Shown: positions 22,622-33,798, counted from the stretch's first letter. The stretch: DNA of 64,000 nucleotides from Blakeslea trispora (GCA_025331445.1 JAIWNE010000018.1:310001-374000), one strand, 5' to 3'. Notes: generated by a model from the sequence alone, not told the origin. Translations and numbers: made by a program.

Positions 22622-23878
22622 TCGTTAGTCAAGAGCTAACTGAGCTAACGTGATTTCGTCATCACCATTACCATCCTCACTTATAGCAGAGTCAACTTCA
22701 CGTGAATTAACACCACTACGGATAGCCATACGAGAGACCTTTTGTTTCTTCGCCTCACGAAACTCATCACACTTGTGACCATGAAACCATGGCTTATTAC
22801 AATATGCGTAGGGCTTCTTATTGTGGAACCAGACCTTGCCAGACTCATAAGAATCTTTACCAGCAGAATGTTGGACACTACGCTTTCTCAAACGCTCATG
22901 TTGTGCCTTATGAGGACCAGAAGAAGAGCCAGAAGAAGAAGAGCCAGTATTCCAAACAGAGGAAGAGAAGAAATCCACATCATTCGTTGCAGCTACAACA
23001 AGACCAATCATATCTTCCAGCTTGGTTGGAAGCTTTGTTCCGTGCTGTGAAGACACAGCAACAGAAGCGACACGGCGGACAGGTTTCCTCAGGGCACACC
23101 AGAAACTCAACACCAAAGGTAAACCGTCAGGAAGACCAGCTTGTCTACGCAACTTTTGAAATTTTGCAGCAAAAGCGCGAGCAGTTTCACCAGAAGATTA
23201 TTTTAAAGACCAAACCTTGACCATCAGAAGAAACTTGCGATAGGGTGTGTCGTAATGATCTAAGATCATAGACTTGGCATCATTCTAGTTAAGCATCTTG
23301 TTACGCAATTTCTCTTCAAACCACGACTTTTCTTCCTTGTTCAATGAGAGAGGCAAAAGACGTTCCCAGTTGTCATCGAGACTCAGAGAATGAGCCTCTA
23401 GGACTGTTTCAAATTGAGTGCAGAAATCGTAGACAGAGTCAAATATTTCTGCGTTCTTCTTGTACGCCTCCAGATCTGTTCTCAACTGCAAGAAAGGCAA
23501 AGAAGAAGGGACGAGAGTACTTTTCTTGACATCTTGCATGACCGGAGGGGCATCCAACAAACAAAACATGGCGTAGGCATCCTTGGCTTCAGTGTAAGCC
23601 TTTTCAGCTTGCTTGTAAATTTCATAAGCTCGGGCAGTGTTTTCGGCATGAGGGTGAGTCTTCTGACAAGCAAGGTAGTGACCGTACTTGATCTTGAAGT
23701 CAGTCTTGAGATTAGCCAGGTTTTCTTCGGCAGTCTTGTTCAGGTTCTCACTTGCTTGAAAGTCATTAATGTTGATTGAAACATCTTCAAATCCTTGTTC
23801 AGGAGATACATCTTGCATAAACTTATCTTCAGACTCAAGAGAAAGAGAGGGGGCAGCAGAGTTGTTGTTAGCAGACAT
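22622..23878 (-). pseudogene. E3 Gag with variant zinc knuckle and two in-frame stops
   Basis: ATG at 23878 (MSANNNSAAPSLSLES) lies about 30 bp from the inferred LTR end. The helical capsid-like region (LQLRTDLEAYKKNAEIF, YDFCTQFETVLEAHSL) is followed by in-frame TAG 23282-23284 and a TAA near 23201, then continues in the same frame to a knuckle-like CNKPWFHGHKC, in which the first Cys of the usual pair is replaced (YAYCNK). It ends at TAA 22622 after AQLALD. The Gag protein would assemble particles and bind the element's RNA. Confidence 0.75.
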
Positions 23879-23907
23879 AGTAGGTGTAGAATTCACTGTA
23901 AAAAATG

Positions 23908-24744
23908 TGATGTTTTTGAAATAGAGAAATATATAAAATTTGAAGAAGGTGTTATAATCCAATAAATCACAATGAAATAAATCCAAGGAATTAACCAGAC
24001 TAAAGATAATGTTTTATTTACTTCAAAATTGATGTGCTATTTATACTTTTCATGAAGATGATATTCCAACTGAGATTGTAAAACTTTTCTAGAGGCTTGT
24101 AGATGATTATGATAATAACAACAAATCGGATGAGAGATGAATGATGACAGTCTTGTAAAGAAGAATTACTAAAATAGAATGATTGGCCATCTGTACCTTA
24201 AACCCAGTAACTGGTAAATTATTGGCAAGATGTCAGTCCTGACCTTGAATGAAGGTTTATCCGAATTGAATGTCAAATGAAACAAGCTGAAGTCGAATTA
24301 GAGAATGGTTGTGGATTCATTAGTGATTAAATCATTGATCCGTACTGTATGAATACAACAGAAGGGACAGATAGAAATACAGTGAGACTGTTTACTATGA
24401 ATTTATTCGATCGAAGATGATTACAGATTTTAGAGTATTCTAACAACAACTATTTATATGCTTTCTACTTGAGGATTTATGTCATTACAGATTATTTGAT
24501 CGTTTTTATTTAGTGTACTTTTTATGAGATAATGTATTTCATCATTCCTTATTCCGAGTGCTAGATTATAGAATGATGTGATGCTTTCTTTTTGATATGA
24601 TTTAAAGTGAATGTTATTGACTTCATTCATTCTGGATTTGGTAAGGATTTATATTTTATGATGTTATAATATTTCTGACTTATTTGGATATCAAATGTAA
24701 CCTTATTGTCAGTGTTGAGACTTAAATGTGCTCAGATCACCACA
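23908..24744 (-). repeat. E3 5' LTR, interrupted by a solo LTR
   Basis: The right part (24361-24744) is a diverged homologue of 18799-19213, sharing the last ~50 bp almost exactly, and holds a TATA-type box (CATATAAATAG, minus, near 24454-24464). The left part (23908-23949) is separated from it by the 411-bp insertion. The left boundary is inferred. Confidence 0.6.
23950..24360 (-). mobile_element. Solo LTR with 5-bp target duplication GAAGG
   Basis: A 411-bp unit beginning TGTTATAATCC and ending GAATACAACA, the same terminal style as the E1 LTRs. It is flanked by GAAGG at 23945-23949 and 24361-24365, a perfect 5-bp duplication as expected for Ty3 integrases. No internal region remains, so the two LTRs of the inserted element have recombined. 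Confidence 0.85.
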
Positions 24745-27157
24745 CGGCCTTAGAAACCATACGAAAGCCAGTAAGAAAGCAAGTCTTCGTCGCAAGAGAG
24801 CAAAAGCCATAGTAGTAGGGTCTTCAGATTGCAAGGCATTGAAAGTGGGAGTTAGGTCAATAGTTGGCCGATGAAGACGAATCGGAGGAGCTGATGACTT
24901 CAATCTGTTCAAGTATTGACTAATATCGTTACAGGTAGAAATAGAATGAGGATCAACATGGAAATGAGTAACCGCGGAACGGGCCAGAAGGAGCGTGGCC
25001 ACTTGATATTTCTTGTAATGGTGAAGATCACTCAATAATTGATTAGGTCATTAGCATGGAACTTGTTGACATCGATCGACAGATGATGAGCCCACAAAAC
25101 AAAGAGACGTTGAGCAGGCATATAAGATCGGTTGATAGCAGTATCAGCGAGGAGTGATCCAACCATAAGTTCCTTAGTGGAGGTGTTTAATGTAGTAGTG
25201 GCGTTGAACCTAGACCTCATAGCTGCCACGCGGAGAGCCTCCAGCTCGAATTGTAAAATGGATGTGGCGTCGAAGGGGTCTTGAGCAGTACACATTTCTG
25301 TGGTAGCAGAAGGGGAGGAGCGATGGTCAGTTGGAGCAGGAGTGGATACCAGAGTGCTTGAATCCAATGTGGAACGACTATGGTCGCGGAGGGAACTTGA
25401 TCGTGGACGATCATGACTAGGCAGCGACATATCAGATTCCATGGTGGATTCATATATGGGCTCGATAGCCGGCTCCAATCCATCATAAAGGCGTCCGTCC
25501 AAATGGATCCCGGATTAGCCATCCAAGATACGTACCTTGGAAGGAGGTTGGTAGTTCGATTGGCGAAGAGGTCTGTACAATGCGGGCCCCATTGTGTGTC
25601 GAGATATCTGAAGATCCAAGGTGGATTTGCCACTGGTTCTTGAGGAAGAAGCTGCGAGACTCGTAATCGGCTGTTTGATTGTATACCCCCGGGATGTGTT
25701 AAGCAATTAAAAGAATCCCTCGTTGAAGGCACCACCTCCATAGTTGAGTGGCCAGTTGTAGAAGAGGGAGGGACTTGGTTCCGCCTTGCTTGTTGATGTA
25801 CGACAGTGACGTCGTGTTGTCCGTCCGGATCATCACCGTCATATTCATCAATCCTGGGAAGGTTTGAAGAGCTAGTTGAGCTGCCTTCAACTCCCTCCAA
25901 TTGATGGACATGTTGGCCTCCTCGTGCGTCCAGTAGCCGTGCGCCAGAAGCGGTGACTTGTTCTCGATGGGTGCAAAGCAGCCTCAGCCAGTGTCGCTGG
26001 CATCGACATAAATAGTCTTTTCTGGAGTTTGAGGTAAGATGCTGCGACCATTTCAAAGATGTAGATTGGCCTTCCACCATTCCAATTCCTTTATACAGGC
26101 AGGTGGTAGTGGAACAGGCACATCCCAATCCTTCTTGTCTTGAACCGAAGTGGTTGTTAACTGTGATAGATACCGAGTGTACAGTCGAGCAGGGACAAGA
26201 GCAAATGTAGCTGATTGAATTCGCATCGTCAGACTCATGATGACCCTAGGAGGTTCAACAGGACAACAAAGCACCTGCGCAATCGATCGATCCAAATCGC
26301 GCAGCTTCTTGATTGAAAAGTTGGCCGTCATGGTTGTGGTGTTCAGCACGATGCCTAGGTGCTCCAACATCTGTGTTGGCTCGAGGACGGACTTCTTCAG
26401 GTTGACAAGCCAACCGATTTCCTGAAGCTTGTTCAGAACCAGCGATGTGTGCTGTTTGGCTTGTTCTTTAGAAGAAGAAATGATGATTAAGTCGTCCAAG
26501 TACATACTGAGACGTATATTCAGTGAACGAGCCCAATGCATTATTGACTTGGTGAGTTTCGTGAACAGGAAAGGGACTACGGATAGGCCAAAGGGAGTTG
26601 TTTTGAACTGGTAACAAACCCCTTTCCATACAAAACGGAGAAAACGTCGAGAGCAAGGATGAACTGGTATGTGAAGGAAAGCATCCGAAAGGTCGATAGA
26701 TATCATCCAATACTGAGGTTGTATAAGATGAGATATGTGGTTGATTGTTTCCATTTTGAATGTTGGACATACCACATATCGGTTCAGTGTCTTGAGGTTG
26801 AAGACTGGCCGTGATCCGTCTGTCTCCTTTGGGATGACGAACATGGAGCTGTAAAATCCCGGTGTTTGTTGGTGTGGTGGGACCACTTCGATGACGCATT
26901 TGTCTAGGAGAGATGAAATCTCCTGAGAAAGCAGTTGTTCCTGTTTGGGATCGAAGCAGACCAGTGGTTTTCCGGTTGTTGTGGTAGAAGGAGGCGAGTG
27001 AAAGGTTATTTGGAAACCGTCTCGAATTAGGGAGAGCATCCAGTCGTTTTTGCAGATGGTTGTCCAGCCGGACAATCTTCCTCCCACCACGGAGCAGGAT
27101 ATTACTGCTTCTTCTTGGGGCTGAACTGGTTGTTCTTGATGAACAAATTGGTTAAAA
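24745..27157 (-). pseudogene. Truncated DIRS-type retrotransposon (RT, RNase H, start of tyrosine recombinase)
   Basis: Reading right to left: an RT of DIRS type (DKCVIEVVPPHQQ, WMISIDLSDAFLHIPVHP, FKTTPFGLSVVPFLFTKL, LSMYLDDLIIISSS with YLDD near 26491-26506), then a DIRS RNase H (TIYVDASDTG, SINWRELKAAQLAL, MIRTDNTTSLSYINKQGG, HIPGVYNQTADYESR). A C-terminal extension follows (YLDTQWGPHCTDLFANR, NPPWNLICRCL), then the N-terminal part of a tyrosine recombinase ending LLAFVWFLRPC. Several stops (two TGA in the linker to RNase H, TAA before HIPGV) and at least two frame changes are present. DIRS elements integrate through a circular intermediate with a tyrosine recombinase rather than a DDE integrase. 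The right end is cut by the Merlin element and the left end by the E3 LTR. Confidence 0.85.
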
Positions 27158-27321
27158 GGGGGCCTGTGCACACTGGACCCAAATTTGTAATATGTTGTAG
27201 CCGGAGCTTTAAAACCTATATTCTGAAAGTTTCCGAATATGGTAATCAATATTGACGGAGTTCTGACCATTTAAAAATTTAAACGGGGAATGTAATAACA
27301 TTTATAACAATAAAACTTTTG

Positions 27322-27395
27322 CTTGTCTTAGTGTAGTGGTATACTCCACAACTTGAAAACGTTAGGTTGCCAGTTCAACACACGGTGGTTACAAG
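27322..27395 (+). other. tRNA-like relic near the 3' end of Merlin
   Basis: The stretch has an A-box-like TTAGTGTAGTGGTA with a 4-bp D stem, a TTGAAAA anticodon-loop-like heptamer, a B-box-like CAGTTCAACAC and complementary ends (CTTGT/ACAAG). The anticodon and T stems are poor, so it is not a functional tRNA. It could be a SINE or tRNA remnant, or coincidence. Confidence 0.25.
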
Positions 27396-27464
27396 TTAAG
27401 TATTTACTGATTTTTAGGCAAAAGTAACAATTTATTTTGAAATATAAGAAAAAAAGGAATTTTA

Positions 27465-29248
27465 TTACAACAAATTTTGTTCTGCTATTCTGCTGCTTCT
27501 TCTAAGCGCCACAAAAGGTACAACTAGTTCGTCTAACTCTTGAACCTCTTCTGTCTCAAGATCCAAGGGAAGTTCCTCCTCGAACGAGTCGTCTTCTTCT
27601 AAATCGGAGTCTTCGTCCAAGTTGTCCACCTCGTTGAGAATGGGAGGCTGCAAATCTGACCTATAGAACTGGACTTCTCTCAATGACTTTAGAAGGCCAG
27701 CATAAATATTTGAAGCATATTTGCGCCTACACATAAACTCTGCCAAGATCCAAGGGGTGTTCTTTCTGGTTCTTTCTCGTGGAAAGACCCTTATCTTGAT
27801 GGCGTTCCAAGTTCCTATGGTAATAAGTTAGTAAGATGGTCCTAAGTTAAATTAAAATTCATACCTTCAATAGTGTTTGTATGTATACCATCCTCAGAGA
27901 TGAAGCCTTCGCTGTGGTTTACTGAGCGGTGAATCATATGACGCCAATCATTGATGAAATTGTAACCGCGCCAAAAGTCAGTATGGATTGTTGATCCTTG
28001 GTTTACATTTGTTTCTATGACTGCTCTAAGAGTGGTAGCATCTCGACGCGGAACAGTCATTAGAAATACTCTTCTCTCTTGTGTTCTCTCAACACCTCCA
28101 ACAACCCAAACGCCTTCGACACGATGGCCTCGATGATACTTTCGCTTGCCAAACTTTGATTCATCTATCTCTACAATAATAGAGTTGCCATCTCTATCAT
28201 AACCGCCTAAAAGAATAAAAAGTATCAAAAAAGAGTTGCTACAAAGTAATAAAATACTTACCAATCTTATCGGGATGGTTGAAACGCCATCTTTCGGTCA
28301 AAGGAACTGTTGATAAATCTACTTGATCGATATCAAGCTGAGGCTCTACTTGATTTACTAACAAAAAGTCTTGCTGCATGACTTGTAGCATGTACCTAAT
28401 GGTAAGACGGATAGTCTCGGGATCAAATCCGGTCAACAAAGAGATGGCTTGTCGGGGAACGTTATACACAAGCCAGAGCAAGATGATTCGCCATTGATGT
28501 TGCACTGGAATATTTCTACCATAGAATACCGTTTGGTGAAGGGCTGAGCGTGAAGACTTGTTACACTTGCAACTGTTTTTATGGCAACGCCAAACCCAAC
28601 CGTAACGCTGGTTCCAGACAAACTTCATGCGTTGGGGCTCGCTTACTAATACATCATCAACAACATCCCCGCTATCATCTTTCCTACGGCCGCCGTGACA
28701 ATAAACTAGATCACTAAAGTTGTAAATAATGCGGTGACGAACAAAAAATCTACTCAAAAGTTAGAACTATGTAGTTGTAATGTTAAATAAACTTACTCAA
28801 CCATATCAGTTTCGGTTTGCAAGTCACGCACAAGATCCTCATAGTGCAATGGTTTGATAATAGGGTGTCTTGCAAATGCAATCACTTCAGGAAGCTCCTC
28901 AACAGGCAAGGGAACAGGAATTTCTCGTCCAGATAGGGTGACGTTGGGCTCTTCTTCTAACTGATCTTCGCTTAAGGCGTCATCGAGCTCAACCTCAGAC
29001 ATCTGTGAACCCATTTCATGTTGGAAAACAGAACCAGGAGGCGACAAAAAAGAGGAAGGAAGACCACCACGAGTTACTCTAACAGGTCGACCAAGAGAAC
29101 GAGCATGAGTTCCAACAGAACCTACGTATTCCGATCCCTCTTCAGTCAAAGCGGCTGATGAAGATGACATAGAAACATCCTCGCAAGACGAACTTGAGAT
29201 AAGATCAATAACCTCGGGACCAGAGACAGAGTTGCGAAAGTAATTCAT
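27465..29248 (-). CDS. Merlin transposase, four exons, open throughout
   Basis: Exons 29248-28797, 28749-28262, 28206-27865 and 27814-27465 give 543 residues with no stop or shift. Introns are 47, 55 and 50 bp with donors GTAAGT, GTAAGT and GTATGA and acceptors gtag, ttag and atag. The N-terminus (MNYFRNSVSGPE) is acidic and Ser-rich. A middle region with CHKNSCKCNKSS may bind zinc, and helices follow (RIILLWLVYNVPRQAISLL). The ISXO2-like DDE domain shows Asp in VEIDESKFGKRKYHRGH, Asp in IHTDFWRGYNFI and, across the last splice, Glu in NTIEGTWNAIK; HRSVNHSEGF precedes it. An acidic tail ends RIAEQNLL. It would cut and paste the 27158-30124 unit. TATA box at 29309. Likely functional or very recently so. 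Confidence 0.9.
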
Positions 29249-29308
29249 TTAAAAAAATAGAATATAATGAGAAAGAGATAAAGAAAAGAAAAAGAAAAAA
29301 AAACTCTC

Positions 29309-29317
29309 CTATTTATA
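29309..29317 (-). promoter_or_regulatory. TATA box of the Merlin transposase
   Basis: TATAAATAG on the minus strand, about 60 bp before the ATG at 29248, in the context AGTATAAATAGGAGAG. Short leader and strong box suit a compact transposon promoter. Confidence 0.6.
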
Positions 29318-29879
29318 CTATTTTCTGAGAATAAAATTTATAAAAAGGCAGTCCAAAATTTTCTATTGAGCGGTCACATGTCAAGTAATTAGTGATCAAT
29401 GTGATTTTTAATTGATGACTCATAGAAATTTTTTGTGACATAATAAAAGTAGAATACGTCAGTAAGCCGTTGACGTCAACTGTGTAGACGTCATCATCGA
29501 ATTTAAAGTAATAGGTGATGTCAGGTTTGGAAAATTCATAGCAATTTATTATTATTTTTCTTAATTTCTTTAAGCCTTATTGTGTTTTGACATGTTTGAC
29601 ATTCTTATTCCCGTGTAATTGTTATCCTTTTTTTGTAATTGAAATCATTGTACCCATCAGTTAATTGTTTTTCTTTATGCATCACTTTATTTTTATATTT
29701 CATGTTGGAAACCTGATGCTCATCACTTAAACCTTTTAGTCTAATCGGTCCATCATTATCTATTTATTTCCTTCTCCAAGTGAATTTGATAGCTCTCATT
29801 TGACTTATGTGACCAGCTCATGCCCTTCGACAGATGCAAAGGTATTTTTTTTTTAATATCTCAAAATTTTTTTTTGCAA

Positions 29880-29945
29880 AGAGTAAGAGTCGAACAGGCG
29901 ACCTTTCGTCTTACGTACTGACGATCTACCAATAATACTACAGAT
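29880..29945 (-). other. Second tRNA-like relic inside Merlin
   Basis: On the minus strand a GTAGTATTATTGGTAGATCG block resembles a D arm, GTACGTA resembles an Arg(ACG) anticodon loop and CTGTTCGACTC is a good B box. The acceptor and T stems do not pair. Probably a decayed tRNA or SINE head. Confidence 0.3.
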
Positions 29946-30124
29946 AATTTAAATATTAAAAATAATTACAAATTAATTTAACCTAATTTAGTCACGTGAC
30001 TTTTACAAGATGTTGATTATCTCGAGAACTAGACCTTCCTAAAGTGGCAGAGTTGTTTCACAATACTTTTAACACTTATATCTATCATACAAGCACAAAA
30101 AATTACCAGTGTGCACAGGCCCCC

Positions 30125-30376
30125 TAAGATCTTAATTTGTCAGTATAACTCCCCTTTGAGACCTAAGCTAGATATGATTCGACTAAAAAGCACTCCTTTT
30201 CAAAGTAAGCTCGTATAATACTTTACCCATGGACCAATTCTTGTGTTTCTGCATCGGTTCTCATTGTGTTTCTGCCTATTTTTCTTTAAAACCGCATATG
30301 AAAAAAACAAATTTTTCGCAAGGTCATTTCACAACTATTTGAGTCACTACATGCACCCTCTACGCCGCGGTGATTA
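30125..30376. other. Spacer between Merlin and LTR debris; nothing seen
   Basis: About 250 bp of AT-rich DNA with no recognisable coding or repeat content. It does not continue the DIRS element found at the other side of Merlin. Confidence 0.5.
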
Positions 30377-30641
30377 CTTCATTTTCTTATTTAAGCTTAG
30401 TAGGGATCATAAATCGTCAGGTACAAAGAAGTCTTGTCAAAAGAAGTTTCTTTTCAATTAAATTACAAGTTTTTCAGCAAGATTAACTGTCCGCTTCAAT
30501 TAAGTATAAATAGGCATCAAGTTCATTAGATTATTAGTTCCTTCTTCTATTTTCTATAAATAAAAGTCTACAAAAATTCTCACAGAATTTATCCCTTGCT
30601 TTATCCATATTACATCCATATAACAACTTACATTTCAATAA
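30377..30641 (+). repeat. Truncated LTR of the E2 family
   Basis: This matches the last ~265 bp of the E2 LTRs (from ATTTTCTTATTTAAGCTTAG through AAGTATAAATAGGCATCAAG to near the terminus) with more than a dozen differences. It is an older relative. The first ~195 bp are absent. Confidence 0.8.
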
Positions 30642-31178
30642 TGTATCTTTCCTCGTATCTAGTACCCTTCTTACGGATAACTCGGGCAGCACAGTCGTTG
30701 TTCTCGATCTGCAAATGTGCCTAATCTGACCATACCACGCTTCTCCACTCATCATCATCACAACTGATGTGTCTACGTGCCCAACATAGCCTAGCATCCT
30801 TGTGGCATTCAGTAAGAGTGGGCTTGTGTGCTGCCCAAGACGAATGGGAGCCATATTTGGCTAGATAGCTGACAATAGTTTTCCTGTCAACTATCAAGCC
30901 AAATGTTGCTGCATATGCTTGAACCTGAGCGTAGCAAACGGATCCTGTTGTACAAAACGAATTAGCAATCTAATGTCGCCTTCAGCTGTCTTCGGCTTTC
31001 TGTCAGTACTCTTGCCTTCCTCAAAAGTACCCTTGTTCTCAATTGTATAGACTATGTTCCTTGCTGTCTTGGCATTAACACCTGTAAATGCTTCAATCCT
31101 ACTATACTTTGTATCGTTCATTCTAAGAGTAAACACCTTCTCGCTTGAAATCATTGTAATATTCGTATTTGCGAGCAT
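30642..31178 (-). pseudogene. N-terminal half of a Tc1/mariner-like transposase
   Basis: MLANTNITMISSEKVFTL leads into a helix-turn-helix region (YSRIEAFTGVNAKTARNIVY) and a GRPxK-like linker (KSTDRKPKTAEGD). After a one-base shift near 30895 the frame continues with DRKTIVSYLAKYG, LCWARRHISCDDDEWRSVVW and SD, the first catalytic Asp. There TAG stands where family members have Glu (WSDEAH), followed by AHLQIENND. The rest of the catalytic domain is lost at the LTR fragment. No terminal repeat pair was found. Confidence 0.65.
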
Positions 31179-32605
31179 TGGAGCTTTCGTTTGATGTATC
31201 GTTCATGTTTGATTGTATTAAAAAAAATCAATGTAGAAGAGGAATGAAGAATATTATTTTGAGGAATTTAATGCATTTTTAAAACGGATCAAGTTATTTT
31301 TCTAGTGACTGTATGAGATATATGACAGCGATGGGCAGAAAGTATGACTGCATTGACAGATTAAAGCTAAAATTGTACTAAAATGGGAGATGTCTTGGAT
31401 TTGCATAAAGAGCAATTTTTACTGTAGAATGAATGGTAATTTTTATCTATAAAGAGCTTAACACTTTTAGCAACTTAATATAATGGTAATGAGTTTTTTT
31501 GTCTATAACGTTTCTCCCAAAATAGACTGACCTCCAACTTCCTAATTGGCATGCTTTTTGCATTCAATACTTGTTGTTGGTCCCCCATTTTAGCTCATAG
31601 CAATTTCGCACTCATGCATGACTTTTTTTTGTTTTTTTCTCATATCTGCTGAAAAGCATCTTGTCTGATATTTTTGGGATTTAGAATTTGTTTCAAGAAA
31701 ATTTGATGGATGAAAATAGCATGCACATGGTCAGCCTTTCGATGTCAGACTCGAAATTGGAAGGATAAAGAATAATTATTATTATATTAAAATAGAAAGA
31801 TTTGATTGGCTGATTTAAGAATATAGGTATCTATAGTTATATAATTAAATACAACCTGTATCAGTGCAATAAACTAGGAAAACTAAATCCCTATTTAATT
31901 AAATCCATCAAAATCTGCTCTTCAAAACCTATCGTGTGGGTTAAACTATCATTACACACAAGCATTTCCCTACTATTCAATTATTGTTTGACTTCTTTTC
32001 GCTGCTTTGAATCCAACTCTGTATTTTCTTTTTGGTATTTTACTTATTTGACAGCTCCTCTTGATCTCTTATTACACAACAACTTTATTTGAATCCTTCT
32101 CTGACTTTCCATATCATAATGAATAGAACTTTTAGACATGTATTAATAATCCATACATGATGACTCATTAACTTGACTGTTTGAATTATTAGTTTGCAAG
32201 TCCGACATGACTTCTTTTAGAACAGTGTATAAACTCTTTAATCTTTTCTTAATAATAAACTCAACTTATATTTCTCTTATTTACTTTACGCCTAGTTGTG
32301 ATTTGACATATTCAGTACCTAAATCCACATATTGTTATTAGTTCCCTTGATACTTATTACAGATCATTGTATTCATATATTACATCTCTTCTTTTTACCT
32401 TACTGATATCTCTAGTCGGACGAATTAAAACCTGATCCCCATTACTTATAACCTTGCTGCCTGATTGCTCTGTTATATCTATTTGTTCTCTTTCTCAAGT
32501 TACTACAAAAACTATCCTTTGTCCTGTAACAACACTACTTAATTCTTGTAACATTGAAACAGCGTGACATTCTACAAACATGTCCACAACAGCAAAAATA
32601 AAAAA
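31179..32605. other. AT-rich intergenic DNA; nothing recognisable
   Basis: About 1.4 kb without a supported gene. It separates the Tc1 debris from the tRNA-Met gene. No terminal repeats or tandem arrays were seen. Confidence 0.5.
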
Positions 32606-32678
32606 TGCTCCCTGCCAGGATCGAACTGGCGACCTTCAGATTATGAGACTGACGCTCTACCAACTGAGCCAAGGAAGC
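32606..32678 (-). tRNA. tRNA-Met (elongator, CAT)
   Basis: A 73-nt cloverleaf without intron. On the minus strand GCTTCCT pairs with AGGGAGC; the D arm is GGCTCAGTTGGTAGAGC; the anticodon loop reads CTCATAA (CAT); the T arm has GTTCGATCC. The A-box/B-box promoter is internal and a T-run follows on the minus strand. The pattern is that of an elongator Met tRNA. Confidence 0.93.
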
Positions 32679-32866
32679 ACTTTTCTTTCGCTTTTCAACT
32701 ATATTAAACACTGTAATAACAAGTCACGTGATCGAATTTTGCTTGAAATTAGCTAATCAAATTACTGCCCTACTTACATCTGTCAACACACTGTCAACTA
32801 GATTCTTTATTTTTAACGGACTACCTCATACAACTAGTATAGACCTCGATACTATCGTCCTTCTTG

Positions 32867-33796
32867 ATGGATACAAATAATACCAACGATCCTCAACTGG
32901 CCTGCCTGCTTGCAGAGATCATGAGCACCATGAGAGAGCTCAATAAAAAATTTGACTCTCTTGTCGAACAGATGTCGGACCAGCAAAAGGTTCAAGAATT
33001 GTTCCGAGTGGAGTTGAACCAATTACGCGCCAACATGGCAAAGGTGGGTGGTGTGCATGTAGCCACTGCATCCATGGATGCAAATCATCCATCCATCCCC
33101 CAAAAGGGCAAAGAGGCCCCCAAAGAGGTCCAAAGGCCTAAAGAGGTACCCAAGCCAACCCAAGAAGCACCTGCCAACACCTGGGTTACTGTCGCCAAGT
33201 CCAAAGCCAAGGCCAAGGCCTCTGCCAAGAAACTCGCTGCCACCGGTCGAGCTTTTGCTCCTTCCCTTGCCTCTACCTCTCCAGGTCGCTATGACTACGT
33301 GTACCTGCACCAGTCTCGTCGCTTGGATAGAAAGGAGATTCGTAGCCGATTCACCTCGTTAGGTATTGATACCTCTCGTATCTTGGATCTCTCTTTCCCT
33401 GCTCGCTCAGTTGTTGGTTTCCTCCTTCATGCTGAATACAAGCAAGAATTCTTACCCAAACTCAACGCTTGTAAGATTGTACCCATTGCCACCTTTGATC
33501 CTCTGTCCCATGATCATATCATTGATCCCAAGTTCAAGGATATGCCTGCTACCCAACGTGTACCACTAGCTAAGGCTATCCAAGAAGACCGTTGCACCCG
33601 TACTCTCTACTTTGTACGAGTATACTTAGTACCCAGTGTTGCTAAGTATTTCGTTGAGCAAGGTTTGATGAATGAAGCCAAGACCTCTGCTATCATTACT
33701 GACCACATGCCTAGACCAACAAAGAGACCACGCATGAATGCCAACACAGCAACCGCTGCTTTTCTGCGTTCTGTTTCCTTTGAAGGTCCCGGTTAA
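32867..33796 (+). CDS. Orphan LINE-type ORF1-like protein
   Basis: 309 residues from ATG 32867. An N-terminal coiled coil (LAEIMSTMRELNKKFDSLVE to VELNQLRANMAK) is followed by a Lys/Pro/Gln-rich linker and a basic stretch (KSKAKAKASAKKL). A globular region (YDYVYLHQSRRLDRKEIRSR, DLSFPARSVVGFLLHAEYK) fits the RNA-binding ORF1 proteins of fungal L1-type LINEs as I know them. A basic end RPTKRPRMN precedes the stop. The TAA lies in GGTTAAAA, the 8 bp just before a Merlin terminus, so the natural C-terminus may be missing. No ORF2 follows. The frame is otherwise undamaged. Confidence 0.6.
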   Translation: MDTNNTNDPQLACLLAEIMSTMRELNKKFDSLVEQMSDQQKVQELFRVELNQLRANMAKVGGVHVATASMDANHPSIPQKGKEAPKEVQRPKEVPKPTQEAPANTWVTVAKSKAKAKASAKKLAATGRAFAPSLASTSPGRYDYVYLHQSRRLDRKEIRSRFTSLGIDTSRILDLSFPARSVVGFLLHAEYKQEFLPKLNACKIVPIATFDPLSHDHIIDPKFKDMPATQRVPLAKAIQEDRCTRTLYFVRVYLVPSVAKYFVEQGLMNEAKTSAIITDHMPRPTKRPRMNANTATAAFLRSVSFEGPG

Positions 33797-33798
33797 AA

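Larger units (their letters stand above)
18799..24744 (-). mobile_element. E3: third Ty3/Gypsy chromovirus, minus strand
   Basis: Related LTR sequences end at 19213 and 24744 (both finish TGTTGAGACTTAAATGTGCT...ATCACCACA on the plus strand). The 3' LTR adjoins a polypurine tract (CCTGGGTGGGGATAG, minus). Gag lies at 23878-22622 and pol at 22616-19263. A solo LTR of another family (23950-24360) interrupts the 5' LTR. Without it the 5' LTR is about 421 bp, close to the 415 bp of the 3' LTR. The 5-bp flanks do not match, so the outer ends may have been rearranged; the right end abuts a broken DIRS element. Confidence 0.75.
27158..30124 (-). mobile_element. Merlin (IS1016/IS1595-like) DNA transposon
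   Basis: A 2967-bp element with 19-bp perfect terminal inverted repeats GGGGGCCTGTGCACACTGG (27158-27176 and its complement at 30106-30124). It holds a four-exon transposase with the ISXO2/Merlin catalytic domain. G-rich ends of this kind are known for Merlin. The expected 8-9 bp target duplication is not seen: the left flank is GGTTAAAA and the right flank is TAAGATCT. The left flank is the DIRS reverse transcriptase gene. Confidence 0.88.
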
